NCBI RefSeq assembly: GCF_046097095.1 | Contig: NZ_CP175698.1 | Span: 3,348,001 to 3,412,000 of the forward strand | Length of the DNA: 64,000 bases | Reading direction: 5' to 3' | From: Natrinema sp046097095 | GTDB lineage: Archaea; Halobacteriota; Halobacteria; Halobacteriales; Natrialbaceae | Program-made: the position numbers and the translations under genes | The notes under the pieces: generated by a model | Told to the model about the DNA's origin: nothing | What the model saw: the letters and a program-made list of their open reading frames with translations, nothing else | The model's database searches: none | Shown: positions 8,896 through 17,555 of the stretch, in pieces | Position numbering within the stretch: the stretch's first letter is position 1 | Layout: every line of letters begins with the position of its first letter

Positions 8896-9416
8896 TATTC
8901 GCCCTCACCCTCTTCGCCGGCTTCTTCGGCCTGTTCTTCGCGGATCTCTTCGACGTTGACCCCGATGGTGCCCTCCGTACGACCGGTGGACTTCGTTCGC
9001 TGGCCGCGGACCTTCTGGCCGCGCTTGTGGCGAACGCCCTTGTAGGAGTCGATCATCTTCATCCGGTTGATGTCGTGCTGACGGGTCAACTGGAGATCGT
9101 TGCCGATCTCGTGAGTCGTCTCGCCGGTGTAGAAGTCCTCGCGGCGGTTGTTGAGCCAGTCGGGGACTTGGTCGGCGTAGTTCTCGACGACCTCGACGAC
9201 CTCGTCGATGACGTCGTCGTCGAGTCGACCGAACGTCGCCGTCCGGTCGACGCCCGCTTCTTCGGCGATGAGACGGGCGGTTCGGCGGCCGATCCCGTTC
9301 ATCTCCGTGAGCGAGCGCTCGACGGACTTCGTCCCATCGAGGTCGGTCTGCCCGATGCGGACGAAGTACTGGAGATCTTCGTCGTCCTGTTGTTCTTGAG
9401 GTTCTTCCGCGCTCAT
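8895..9416 (-). CDS. rps13: 30S ribosomal protein S13
   Basis: A 173-residue uS13. The start was placed at the Met before SAEEPQEQQ because family similarity begins shortly after it (LQYFVRIGQTDLDGTK), and an in-frame extension upstream would run into the tRNA-Ser gene. It contains the helix-turn-helix region (MNGIGRRTARLIAEEAG) and the basic YKGVRHKRGQKVRGQRTKSTGR tail, of which RHKRGQKVRGQRT is characteristic. The extreme C-terminus is acidic. It is the first protein gene of the leftward operon. Confidence 0.96.
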   Translation of the reverse strand: MSAEEPQEQQDDEDLQYFVRIGQTDLDGTKSVERSLTEMNGIGRRTARLIAEEAGVDRTATFGRLDDDVIDEVVEVVENYADQVPDWLNNRREDFYTGETTHEIGNDLQLTRQHDINRMKMIDSYKGVRHKRGQKVRGQRTKSTGRTEGTIGVNVEEIREEQAEEAGEEGEGE

Positions 9417-9489
9417 GTGTCGTGTATTTGTGTCTGGTCTGCGTGCGTTGCAAATCGACTGGCGGGAAAACGCCAGCGGAGTATCCGAC

Positions 9490-9571
9490 GTTGTGGCGGG
9501 GATTCGAACCCCGGAGGCTTGACGCCACATGGTTAGCAACCATGCGCCTTGGGCCGCTTGGCTACCACAAC
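9490..9571 (-). tRNA. tRNA-Ser (GCT anticodon)
   Basis: An 82-nt class II tRNA. The acceptor stem pairs GTTGTGG with CCACAAC, the T arm contains GGGTTCGAATCCC, and the anticodon stem CATGG/CCATG encloses TTGCTAA, which gives anticodon GCT for AGC and AGU codons. The long variable arm fits serine. It lies just upstream of S13 on the same strand, so it may be the first product of the ribosomal operon transcript. Confidence 0.94.
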
Positions 9572-9778
9572 ACGGTCGGTTTATCATCGCCCTCGCGGAC
9601 TCGGGGATCGCTCCCCTACACGTATTGCACCCGGACCTACCCCCGTCGACTACTTAAGCGCAACGAAAGGTGGCGACGGTCCCGGAGCGATAGGCCAGGT
9701 ACCAATTCGCATTCGATGCGAAAGCTGCACCCGAACACGGTCGGAGTGTGCGGTCAAGCCAGGTCCGATCGGCCGACG

Positions 9779-10768
9779 CTACGCGCCGGCGTATTCCTCG
9801 ATGTACTTTTCGTTTACCTCCCACTCGCCCTCGTCGTTTTGGACCATGTACTCGCCGTAATAGGGAACACGGTTCGCGACGACCTCGCGGAACGCTTCGC
9901 GGATTTCGGGGTTCGTCATCTCGCCCATCGGCCTGAGGTCGTCGTTGCGGTTGAGACACCCCTTCAGGTAGCCCTCGTGGGTGACCCGAACGCGGTGGCA
10001 GTTCGCACAGAACGTGGGGTTCTCGACGGGATCGACGATTTCGACCATTCCGCGGTCGCCGTCCTCGTTCCCGCTGATCCAGTACCGCTTCCGGTCGTGC
10101 ATCTCTCGGTGCTCGATCTCGTCGGCCTGCTCGGCCAACCAGTCGTGAACCCGCTGGATGTCGATATTCCACTCGGGCTTGCCCGTTAGCTCGGGCATGT
10201 ACTCGATCAGCTGGAGCTGAAGCCCGTCGTTTTCCGCGACGTGATCGACCATCTCCGGTACGTATCCCGCTGTGTGCTCGAAGACGACCATGTTGAGTTT
10301 GACCGGGTCGAGGCCCGCCTCGAGCGCCGCGTCGACCCCTTCGATGACCCGCTCGTAGGCTCCGCTCTTGGTGATCTCGGCGAAATCTGCAGGGTCGAGC
10401 GCGTCCTGGGAGACGTTGACTCGCTCGAGGCCGGCGTCGACCAGCCCCTCGGCGCGGCCGGGAAGGAACGTGCCGTTGGTCGTCAGCGAGACCTCCATCT
10501 CGTCGGGCGTGCGTGCGATGATCTCCTCGAGATCGTCTCGGAGCATCGGCTCGCCGCCGGTGAACTTCACCGCGTCGACGTCGAACTCGGCGGCGACCTC
10601 GAGAAAGCGAACGACGTCGTCGGTCGACATCTCGTCGTCCTGCGGGTCCATCGGCCCGCGAGTATCGCCTAACCCCTCGTTGTGACAGTAGACGCAGTCG
10701 AAGTTACACCGATCGGTCAGCGAGACGCGGACCCCGGTCACCTCGCGCCCGAACTTGTCGGTGAGCAT
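9779..10768 (-). CDS. moaA: GTP 3',8-cyclase MoaA
   Basis: A 329-residue radical SAM enzyme that turns GTP into the cyclic intermediate of molybdopterin synthesis. The N-terminal SAM cluster motif is C-x3-C-x2-C (RCNFDCVYCHNEG). The C-terminal cluster motif appears as FCANCHRVRVTHEGYLKGCLN, with three cysteines binding the second Fe-S cluster at the GTP site. The length is normal. It is monocistronic here and has a TATA box about 27 nt before its start, so it is probably leaderless. Other moa genes are not in the window. Confidence 0.95.
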   Translation of the reverse strand: MLTDKFGREVTGVRVSLTDRCNFDCVYCHNEGLGDTRGPMDPQDDEMSTDDVVRFLEVAAEFDVDAVKFTGGEPMLRDDLEEIIARTPDEMEVSLTTNGTFLPGRAEGLVDAGLERVNVSQDALDPADFAEITKSGAYERVIEGVDAALEAGLDPVKLNMVVFEHTAGYVPEMVDHVAENDGLQLQLIEYMPELTGKPEWNIDIQRVHDWLAEQADEIEHREMHDRKRYWISGNEDGDRGMVEIVDPVENPTFCANCHRVRVTHEGYLKGCLNRNDDLRPMGEMTNPEIREAFREVVANRVPYYGEYMVQNDEGEWEVNEKYIEEYAGA

Positions 10769-10792
10769 GCTATCGAATTACAGTCGGACCTG

Positions 10793-10798
10793 CTTAAA
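10793..10798 (-). promoter_or_regulatory. TATA box of moaA
   Basis: The minus-strand sequence GCGTTTAAGCAG has a TTTAAG core about 27 nt before the moaA ATG, the spacing expected for a leaderless haloarchaeal transcript. Confidence 0.5.
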
Positions 10799-10997
10799 CG
10801 CGCCGGGGAATTCACCGTTTCGTAACCGGTTTGGGTTTCGTTTGCTGTCAGCGATCAACGACTATCAGGTCCGCTGGTCGGTCGGCGAGCAGGCAGTCGC
10901 TATCGGTGAATCGGGCGAGAGCGTAAGCGGTGTTGTCCCTCGAACCGTTTCCGCCAACGGCAGAAGACCTACCCCACTCACGCCCGAACGGGGGCGT

Positions 10998-11213
10998 ATG
11001 GACGAGGACATGCTCGCGGACCAGCGCCGCCTCGTAGAACTCATCGAAGACGAGGGATGGGACGTGACCGACCTCGAGATTTCGGCCTACGACAGCCCGT
11101 GGGCCGACGAGGACGATCCAGAGGCGACCGTGACGATCACTGCGCGAAAGCCCTACGAGAGCGACCACGACGGCGGCGACGAGGACGACGAGAGCCCGTT
11201 TCGAGTGAAGTAG
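10998..11213 (+). CDS. Small acidic conserved hypothetical protein
   Basis: A 71-residue, strongly acidic protein. The start was placed at MDEDMLADQRR because the upstream extension has no acidic bias and crosses non-coding sequence. It has one predicted helix (ADQRRLVELIEDEGW) followed by two beta strands (DVTDLEISAYDSPW, ATVTITARKPY) and an Asp/Glu-rich tail. The layout looks like a haloarchaeal single-domain protein of unknown function. It has no membrane segment and no cysteine. It is flanked by moaA (divergent) and rtcB (convergent). Confidence 0.7.
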   Translation: MDEDMLADQRRLVELIEDEGWDVTDLEISAYDSPWADEDDPEATVTITARKPYESDHDGGDEDDESPFRVK

Positions 11214-11375
11214 GGAGCGCGACGCAGGTTCTCGAACGATATCCGTTCGACGTAGCCGTCGTGATCCGCCTCGCTCGAGCTGATCGCCTCGATCGAGAAA
11301 TTCGAAGTCTCTCCGTCACCGAATTCCGCTCACAGCGAGCGAGTAGATCGGGGACCTATAGGCGTTCGTTCCGAG

Positions 11376-12842
11376 TCAGCCCTTGATGTTACACACGGGG
11401 AACGTCCGCGCCACCTTGTCGCCGATGCCGAGTTCGTCTGAGACGCGGACGACTTCGTCGACGTCCTTGTAGACGCCCGGCGCTTCCTCGGCCACGGTCG
11501 CACCCGACTGGGCCTTGACGTAGATCTGGTTTTGCTCCTGGAGTTGCTGTTGTACGTCGCCGCCCCAGTACTCGTTTTTGGCCTGCGTACGGCTCATCAG
11601 CCGACCTGCACCGTGGGCCGTCGAGCCGAAGGTGAGATCCATCGAGTTGTCGCCGCCTCGGAGGACGTAGCTTCCGGCACCCATGCTGCCGGGGATGATC
11701 ACCGGCTGGCCGACATCGCGGTACGCGTTCGGAATTTCGGGGTGGCCGGCGGGAAACGCCCGCGTCGCCCCCTTGCGGTGGACGTAGAGGTCGCGTTCGT
11801 CCCCGTCGTCGCCGACGGTATGCGTCTCCTTTTTCGCGATGTTGTGGGCCACGTCGTACAGCAGATCCATCTCCATCTCCTCCCACGAGCGGCCGAAGAC
11901 GCGCTCGAAGACCTGCCGCGTGCGGTGCATGATCAGCTGGCGGTTGACCCACGCGAAGTTGATCGCCGCGTTCATCGCGCCGTAGTAGTCCTCGGCAAGT
12001 TGGGATCCGGCCGGAGCCGCGGCCAGTTCCTTGTCCGGCAACTGGTTCAACAGCCCCTGATGTTGCTGTTCGATCTTCCGAAGATAGTCGTTGCACGTCT
12101 GGTGGCCCAGCCCGCGCGAACCGCAGTGGATCAACACGACGATCTGGTCTTCCGTCAATCCGAACGCCTCGCCGACCTCGTCGTCGAAGACGTCGGTCAC
12201 GCGTTGGACCTCGAGGAAGTGGTTCCCCGAGCCCAGCGAGCCGATCTGGTTCTTCCCGCGGTCCTTGGCCTTCTGACTGACCTTGTCGGGATCCGCACCC
12301 TCGCGCATCCCCTCGTCCTCGCAGTGCAGCAGGTCGTCCTCGACGGCGTGGCCGTTCTCGAGCGCCCAGTCGACGCCGCGGGCGAGGATCTCGTCGACGG
12401 TGTCGACGCCGGCCTCGACGATACCGCCGCCACCAAGACCTGACGGAATATTGGTGAACAGCGAGTCGACAAGCTCCTCCTCGCGGCCCTGCAGGTCGTC
12501 GTAGGTCAGGTTCGTCCGCATCATGCGGACGCCGCAATTGATGTCGTAGCCGACCGCTCCCGGCGAAATGCAGCCGTTCTCGGCGTCGAGCGCGCCGACC
12601 CCGCCGACAGGGAAGCCATAGCCCTGATGGCCGTCGGGCATACAGATCGCGTGAGTGGTGATTCCGGGGAGATGGGTCGTATTCGTGATCTGCTCGAGCG
12701 TCTTGTCGTCTTTGATCTCCTCGAGCAGCGCTTCGCTGGCCAGTACGCGTGCAGGGGCGCGCATCCCGTCGGTCTGGGGAATCTCCCAGACGTACTCACG
12801 CACCCGCTCGAGCGTGATGCCATTGGCGTCGAACGTGGTCAT
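11376..12842 (-). CDS. rtcB: tRNA-splicing ligase RtcB
   Basis: A 488-residue RtcB, the GTP-dependent ligase that joins 2',3'-cyclic-phosphate and 5'-OH ends and seals tRNA exons after archaeal splicing. Metal-site and guanylation motifs are visible: MPDGHQGYGFPVGG, GYDINCGVRMMRTNL, VLIHCGSRGLGHQ, and the nucleophilic histidine region FGSTAHGAGRLMSR. No intein is present, unlike in many archaeal RtcBs. The archease gene lies just upstream on the same strand, fitting its role as RtcB cofactor. Confidence 0.97.
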   Translation of the reverse strand: MTTFDANGITLERVREYVWEIPQTDGMRAPARVLASEALLEEIKDDKTLEQITNTTHLPGITTHAICMPDGHQGYGFPVGGVGALDAENGCISPGAVGYDINCGVRMMRTNLTYDDLQGREEELVDSLFTNIPSGLGGGGIVEAGVDTVDEILARGVDWALENGHAVEDDLLHCEDEGMREGADPDKVSQKAKDRGKNQIGSLGSGNHFLEVQRVTDVFDDEVGEAFGLTEDQIVVLIHCGSRGLGHQTCNDYLRKIEQQHQGLLNQLPDKELAAAPAGSQLAEDYYGAMNAAINFAWVNRQLIMHRTRQVFERVFGRSWEEMEMDLLYDVAHNIAKKETHTVGDDGDERDLYVHRKGATRAFPAGHPEIPNAYRDVGQPVIIPGSMGAGSYVLRGGDNSMDLTFGSTAHGAGRLMSRTQAKNEYWGGDVQQQLQEQNQIYVKAQSGATVAEEAPGVYKDVDEVVRVSDELGIGDKVARTFPVCNIKG

Positions 12843-12933
12843 ACTCGAACGTCGGGTCGCATCGAAGAAAGATGTTCGTCTCTCGACTCGCGGTCAGCGA
12901 GTGCGGCGGCGGAATCGAGTCCGATCGGCTCGC

Positions 12934-13395
12934 TCAGACGTCGAACACGACGTACGCGTCCCAGCCCTCGTCGGTCCCGCTCGCACCATCGACGCGCTCG
13001 AGTCGCATTTCAGAATAGGTCACGGCCTTTACCTCGCGAGCGTCGACGTCGGTCAGCGGGATGCCGCGTGCGCTTCCCTCGAGAGACCACATCTCGGACC
13101 CGTCGGCGGATTCGTCGACGGTGATCGAGTCGACGCAGTGGTCGACGGGCAGTTCCGCGCGCACGTCCCGCAGGTAGATCAGTTCGTCGAGGGAGTCAAA
13201 GAGCAGCGCCTCGCGATTCTCGGCGGTGACGGAGAAGGAAAATCGATCGCCACTCCCGCCCGCATCTGCAGCCGGAATGTCGTCGCACGACGCGGCCGCG
13301 AGGCCGTCGGCCACCGCCGCGAAAACCGCCTCGAGCGACTCGCCGGTCGCCGACACCGCGACGTCGGCCGTGTGGTCGCGCAGTTCGAACCCCAT
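12934..13395 (-). CDS. Archease
   Basis: A 153-residue archease, the small protein that speeds RtcB guanylation and turnover. Motifs are FELRDHTADVAVSATG near the N-terminus (the metal-binding Asp region) and LLFDSLDELIYLRD in the middle. The C-terminus (AVTYSEMRLE) matches the family. It lies 91 bp upstream of rtcB on the same strand and is probably cotranscribed. The order archease-rtcB is a known functional pairing. Confidence 0.93.
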   Translation of the reverse strand: MGFELRDHTADVAVSATGESLEAVFAAVADGLAAASCDDIPAADAGGSGDRFSFSVTAENREALLFDSLDELIYLRDVRAELPVDHCVDSITVDESADGSEMWSLEGSARGIPLTDVDAREVKAVTYSEMRLERVDGASGTDEGWDAYVVFDV

Positions 13396-13523
13396 TCGGA
13401 CCTCGCTTCGGCGGTCGGGGTCCTATGTCCGTCGGTTCGAGCGTGTCTCGCGGTCGGACGCGGACATGTATCACCGCGACGTATCGATACCCTCTGACCT
13501 TCCGGAGGACCGACTGCCGGTGG

Positions 13524-13532
13524 AATTATATT
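13524..13532 (+). promoter_or_regulatory. TATA box of the GNAT gene
   Basis: The sequence AATTATATT lies about 27 nt before the GTG start of the acetyltransferase gene. This spacing supports a leaderless transcript and supports the GTG at 13556 as start. Confidence 0.55.
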
Positions 13533-13555
13533 GGCGACGCTGGTAGTATGGACTA

Positions 13556-14032
13556 GTGAGCGTCAACATCGACAGTCGCGTCGTCGCCCCGGGGAGCGAC
13601 GATTTCGTCGACGAAGCCTGGCAGCTAAAAGAGGCGATCAACCGTCAGGAAGGTGTGCTCAAGCAGCGATACGACTTCTTCACCGACGCGTATCGCCGGT
13701 CGAAAGTACACTGTTACGTCCAAGACGGAGAGCTAATTGGGTTCGCTGCCGTTCGCCGCGACGGATATATTCTCTTTCTGGCGGTCTCGCCTGAGTACCG
13801 CGGCGAAGGGATCGGCAAACGGCTCGTCGCCCACGTGGCCGACGACCACGACACGATCACGTGTCACGCCCGCACAAGCAACGAGAACGCCCTCCAGTTT
13901 TACGAGCATCTCGGCTTCGAGATCAAACGCCGGATCGATAACTATTACGAGGACGGCGGCGACGCCTATTACCTGAAACTCGGGGCCGACGTCGGGATTG
14001 CCGACCGAATAACGGACCTGATTCGTCGGTAA
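13556..14032 (+). CDS. GNAT family N-acetyltransferase
   Basis: A 158-residue GNAT protein starting with GTG. The acetyl-CoA binding loop is visible as VSPEYRGEGIGKRLV (R/Q-x-x-G-x-G/A), and the family's C-terminal motif is NENALQFYEHLGFEIKRRI. The fold resembles RimI-type protein acetyltransferases, but the substrate cannot be assigned. It is a single gene between archease (divergent) and priS. Confidence 0.85.
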   Translation: MSVNIDSRVVAPGSDDFVDEAWQLKEAINRQEGVLKQRYDFFTDAYRRSKVHCYVQDGELIGFAAVRRDGYILFLAVSPEYRGEGIGKRLVAHVADDHDTITCHARTSNENALQFYEHLGFEIKRRIDNYYEDGGDAYYLKLGADVGIADRITDLIRR

Positions 14033-14118
14033 CGGGCCGATCGAACACGACAGCGCTCGCGTTCGACGCTCACAACGGGGACCGACGACGGCACTCGCGT
14101 TCGCACTATTCGGCAGGA

Positions 14119-14124
14119 TTATAG
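14119..14124 (+). promoter_or_regulatory. TATA box of priS
   Basis: TTATAG within GGATTATAGCC lies about 30 nt before the priS ATG and fits a leaderless priS-GINS transcript. Confidence 0.45.
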
Positions 14125-14151
14125 CCCCCCATCCACGACTACCCAAGTCGT

Positions 14152-15327
14152 ATGGAGGAGCGAACGAGGGCCTATCTTCGGGGGCGATTCCGCGATCACT
14201 ACCGGCGCACGGAGATCACACCGCCGCCCGCCGCGAACGAGCGCGAGTGGGGCTTTATCCCCTGGACAGAAGGCCCGGACACGACGATGGTCCGCCACCG
14301 ATCGCTCCTCGAGTTGGGCGATCTCTCGGAGTTCCTCGTCCGAAAGCGCCCGCGACACGTCTACTTCTCCGCGGGACGCTTTCGGGATCCCGGTGCGAGT
14401 TCGATGCACGCCAAAGATTGGCAGTCGGCGGATCTCGTCTTCGATCTCGACGCCGACCATCTGCCGAGTGTTACCCTCGGCGAGGACAGCTATGCCGAGA
14501 TGCTCGCGAAATGTAAAGACGCTCTCCGCCGACTGCTCGAGTTCCTCATCGATGACTTCGCCTTCGAGGACCTCGAGATCGTCTTCTCGGGCGGCCGGGG
14601 CTATCACGTCCACGTCCGCGACGAGAACGTCTTGCACCTCGAGCGGGAGCACCGCCGCGAGATCGTCGATTACGTCCGCGGCATCGGCCTCGAGTACGAC
14701 GAACTGATCGAGACCGAGACCGTCGCGGGGCTGGGCCGAAAGACGCCGACGGAGCGTCGGACGCTCCAGATCGAAGGCGGGTGGGGAGCCAGAACGCACG
14801 AGCACTTCATGGCCTTCGTGGACGAACTGCTCGAGTTAGACGACGACGCGGCCCTCGAGCGCTTACAGGCGTTCGACGGCATCGGCGAAGGCAAAGCCGA
14901 GGCCACGTTGAACGCGGCCCGAACCAACCGCGACGGGCTCGAGGCGGGCAACGTCACCGTCCACACCGCGATCGCCCAGTTGGCCGAACGGTTCGCCGAG
15001 AGGGCCGTCGAGCGAGATAACGCGCCGATCGACGAACCGGTCACCACGGACACGAACCGGCTCATCCGTCTCCCGGGAAGTCTCCACGGCGGCAGCGGTC
15101 TGCAGACGGTGCGCCTCGAGCGCGACGAACTCGACGGATTCGATCCGATCGTCGACGCCGTCCCCGAAACGTTCACGGGTCACGAAATCGCCGTCGACGT
15201 GACCGACGGCGGCGAGGTCGAACTGGGAGGAGACAGCTTTACGGTCCGGGAAGGCGACCAGTCACTACCGGAGTACGTCGCCGTGTTCCTGATGGCACGC
15301 GGCCGAGCCGAGAAGGAAAAAGAATGA
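14152..15327 (+). CDS. priS: DNA primase small (catalytic) subunit PriS
   Basis: A 391-residue archaeo-eukaryotic primase catalytic subunit that makes RNA primers for replication. The catalytic acidic pair is in LVFDLDADHLP, with the conserved HVYFSAGRFRDPG before it, IVFSGGRGYHVHV in the core, and DTNRLIRLPGSLHGGSG (nucleotide binding) near the C-terminus. The length is normal. It overlaps the GINS gene by 4 bp, a conserved archaeal replication gene pair. PriL is not in this window. Confidence 0.97.
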   Translation: MEERTRAYLRGRFRDHYRRTEITPPPAANEREWGFIPWTEGPDTTMVRHRSLLELGDLSEFLVRKRPRHVYFSAGRFRDPGASSMHAKDWQSADLVFDLDADHLPSVTLGEDSYAEMLAKCKDALRRLLEFLIDDFAFEDLEIVFSGGRGYHVHVRDENVLHLEREHRREIVDYVRGIGLEYDELIETETVAGLGRKTPTERRTLQIEGGWGARTHEHFMAFVDELLELDDDAALERLQAFDGIGEGKAEATLNAARTNRDGLEAGNVTVHTAIAQLAERFAERAVERDNAPIDEPVTTDTNRLIRLPGSLHGGSGLQTVRLERDELDGFDPIVDAVPETFTGHEIAVDVTDGGEVELGGDSFTVREGDQSLPEYVAVFLMARGRAEKEKE

Positions 15328-16295
15328 ATTTAGACGAGTTGCGGTCGGTCCAGAGCAAGGAGCGCCAGAAGGACAGCCTCCAGAACCTGCGCCCCTCGTT
15401 CTATCAGGAAGTCGGCGAGTACATCGCCGAGCTGGAGGACGAACGCGACCGCGTCGCCGAGCGAGTCGACGATCCGTTTGCCTCCCCCGAAGTGGGCCGC
15501 CTGACCGACGAGATCGAGACTGCCAAGGACGTCGTCGAGGCGATCTACGAACGGCGGATGGGCAAACTCGTCAAACAGGCCAGCCTCGCCGCGGCCGGGA
15601 TGCCGGCCGACGACGAGGGGTTGACCGCCGAGGAAGTCGACCTGTTCGACGATCTCGTCGATCGCATCGGATCGAATAAGTCTCGCGTGCTCGACGTCCT
15701 CGAGGGCGCTGAGGCATCGCCGGCCGAGTCCGACGCTGCGAACGACACGGCGGCTGCGCCCGATCCGACCCACACCGAGGAAACACGTGACCCACAGTCC
15801 GCCTCGGTCGAGTCGGCTCCTGAGGACGCATCGACGGCATCGACGGATGATTCCCCACCAGTTCCGCCGGAAGAACCGCCGGTGAGCGCCGACCCGGCAT
15901 CCGAGACGGAGACGGGAACCGGAACGGCGGACTCGAGTGGCGTCTCCGCCGCCGATGTCATGGGCGGTGACGGGCCACCGACGCAGTCGTCCGGACCGCG
16001 ACGCGAGGCCGAATCCGACGAACCGGCTGCGGATCCCGCTTCCGAACCCGACACCGAGGTCGGCTCCACGATGTCCGAGGCCGACGACGAGACGGCGGAC
16101 GCAGGTGCGGACGGATCGACCGCTCCCGAGTCCGCCGACGTCGACCGGACGACCGTCCGAATCACCAGCGATATCGGCTCGATCCTCGGCGTAGACGACC
16201 GTGAGTACACGCTGACGAGCGACGACGTGGTGACGTTGCCGGAACAAAATGCCGCTCCGCTGGTCGATCGGGAGGCGGCCGAACGGCTCGAGTAA
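15324..16295 (+). CDS. DNA replication factor GINS (Gins51-type)
   Basis: A 323-residue GINS subunit, part of the archaeal replicative helicase accessory complex with MCM and Cdc45/GAN. The helical A domain occupies about residues 1-130 (LQNLRPSFYQEVGEYIAELE), and a B-like domain sits at the extreme C-terminus (VRITSDIGSILGVDDREYTL). This A-then-B order marks the Gins51 type. A roughly 140-residue Ser/Thr/Pro/Asp/Glu-rich linker between the domains is far longer than in most archaea and is probably disordered. Coupling to priS by ATGA supports the assignment. Confidence 0.88.
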   Translation: MNLDELRSVQSKERQKDSLQNLRPSFYQEVGEYIAELEDERDRVAERVDDPFASPEVGRLTDEIETAKDVVEAIYERRMGKLVKQASLAAAGMPADDEGLTAEEVDLFDDLVDRIGSNKSRVLDVLEGAEASPAESDAANDTAAAPDPTHTEETRDPQSASVESAPEDASTASTDDSPPVPPEEPPVSADPASETETGTGTADSSGVSAADVMGGDGPPTQSSGPRREAESDEPAADPASEPDTEVGSTMSEADDETADAGADGSTAPESADVDRTTVRITSDIGSILGVDDREYTLTSDDVVTLPEQNAAPLVDREAAERLE

Positions 16296-16415
16296 CTGCG
16301 TCACCGCGATCGGCAATATATCCCCGCTCGCTGCCGCTTCTGTAGGCGTTTGTACGAAAAAGAGAGTTCCGTGTGGAACCGTAACGTATACGGGAGCCGT
16401 CGCTAACTCCCGTGC

Positions 16416-16889
16416 ATGCTCGACGTCGGCGATCAAGCACCGGAGTTCGAACTGCGGAACCAACACGGCGAGACGGTCCGCCGCTCGGATTTCGAGGGTC
16501 AATGGCTGGTCGTCTACTTCTATCCGCGGGCGAACACTGAGGGCTGCACCACCGAAGCCTGTGGATTCAACGACGCGCTCTCCCGATTTACAGACCGCGA
16601 CGCCGCGGTCGTCGGGATCAGCGACGATTCCGTCGACGATATCGCCGACTTCGCGGCCGAGTACGAACTCGAGTTCGATCTCCTCTCGGACGAGTTCGGC
16701 GAAGTCGCGACGCTCTACGAGTCCTACGGCGAAAAGCGGCTGTTCGGAAACACCTTCGACGGCGTCTTCCGCAACACGTATCTCGTCGGACCGGACGGTC
16801 GTATCGAGACGGTCTACGAGGGCGTCTCGCCCGACGGCCACGCCGACGAGGTTCTCGCGGACCTCGAGGCGGTCGATATCGCCCACTGA
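16416..16889 (+). CDS. Peroxiredoxin (BCP/PrxQ type)
   Basis: A 157-residue thioredoxin-fold peroxidase. The peroxidatic cysteine is in PRANTEGCTTEACGF, and the second cysteine five residues later gives the C-x4-C resolving arrangement of atypical 2-Cys PrxQ. The N-terminus (GDQAPEFELRNQHGETV) and the Arg in NTYLVGPDGRI match the family. It reduces hydrogen peroxide and organic hydroperoxides with a thioredoxin-like donor. It is monocistronic, with an AT-rich segment (ACGTATACGG) upstream. Confidence 0.94.
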   Translation: MLDVGDQAPEFELRNQHGETVRRSDFEGQWLVVYFYPRANTEGCTTEACGFNDALSRFTDRDAAVVGISDDSVDDIADFAAEYELEFDLLSDEFGEVATLYESYGEKRLFGNTFDGVFRNTYLVGPDGRIETVYEGVSPDGHADEVLADLEAVDIAH

Positions 16890-16913
16890 GGTATCGGTCG
16901 CACGGGACTCGGC

Positions 16914-17240
16914 TTACCGGTCCGATTCCGGGGACGGGTCGGCCGCCCCCAGAACGCGGACGCGGCCCGTGTCCGTGACCCGGAGCAGGTACTCCTCGAG
17001 CGATAGCTCGATGGTGACGGTGCCCTCGCGTTGGTTGTGTGTGACGAGCGCATCGAGGGCCTCGGGGTCGACGTGATCGTACAGCGTGAAGCCGAGTTCT
17101 GTCGAACACTCGATCGGGTCGGTGTCGAGCGCGGTTGCGATCGCGTAGACGGCGGCGATACTGGCCGGCGTCGTCTCGTCGTACGTCCGCTCGGCGAGTA
17201 TCGGCCGCCCGTTTGGCGGATCGCGGTCGGAGTCGGTCAT
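16914..17240 (-). CDS. HalOD1 output domain protein
   Basis: A 108-residue protein. The start was placed at MTDSDRDPP, because the longer frame adds a basic stretch without family character. The core (TTPASIAAVYAIATALDTDP, LYDHVDPEALDALV, VTIELSLEEYLLRVTDTGRVRV) matches HalOD1, a small haloarchaeal domain found alone or as the output of sensor histidine kinase and receiver proteins. It lacks any DNA-binding or membrane part. Its function is unknown, and signalling is inferred from domain company in other proteins. Confidence 0.8.
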   Translation of the reverse strand: MTDSDRDPPNGRPILAERTYDETTPASIAAVYAIATALDTDPIECSTELGFTLYDHVDPEALDALVTHNQREGTVTIELSLEEYLLRVTDTGRVRVLGAADPSPESDR

Positions 17241-17388
17241 GCTCCGTCTTCCCTCCCCCGACGTTCTCGTGACACGGCGATTCGCTGACACCGGTCGGTC
17301 GGTATTCCGCCCATTACCGGCTGGTACCAGCTTCTCCCCCACGAAGCTTCGGCTTGAATGGTGAGTTTGATCGACGTGACGATATCAG

Positions 17389-17404
17389 TACTTCGATCTC
17401 AGTA
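17389..17404. promoter_or_regulatory. Possible TrmB-type operator
   Basis: TACT-N7-CAGTA lies about 150 bp before the TrmB-family gene. The published Halobacterium TrmB motif is TACT-N7-8-GAGTA, so this site differs at one position. Binding is inferred from resemblance only. Confidence 0.35.
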
Positions 17405-17438
17405 CACATGGAGACCGTGTCTCTTCCCCTTTCGCGGT

Positions 17439-17456
17439 GGACGAGTCGACTCGTCC
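17439..17456. promoter_or_regulatory. Perfect 18-bp palindrome upstream of TrmB-family gene
   Basis: GGACGAGTCGACTCGTCC reads the same on both strands without mismatch. It lies about 100 bp before the TrmB-family start and could be a dimer operator. Confidence 0.4.
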
Positions 17457-17555
17457 GGCCTAGTTTCGCGGGGCTGAAGATATGGAATAGACTTTTGTCG
17501 ACACAAGTACACTTTCTGGACGCCATGACTTCCCTGATGAACGCTCCCACTGACC

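Larger units (their letters stand above)
17241..17555. other. Divergent regulatory region between HalOD1 and TrmB genes
   Basis: About 315 bp with no convincing gene. It is richer in A+T than its flanks. It holds the two candidate operator sites listed separately (17389-17404 and 17439-17456) and an AT-rich segment (AATAGACTTTTG, near 17485-17496) that may be the promoter of the TrmB-family gene. Confidence 0.5.

Noticed and set aside
8895..9587. Longer N-terminus for S13 reaching over tRNA-Ser
   Set aside because: Family similarity begins after MSAEEPQEQQ, and the extension would translate a tRNA gene.
15330..16886. 518-codon minus-strand frame opposite the GINS and peroxiredoxin genes
   Set aside because: Antisense shadow with repetitive Arg/Gly/Val content and no family motif.
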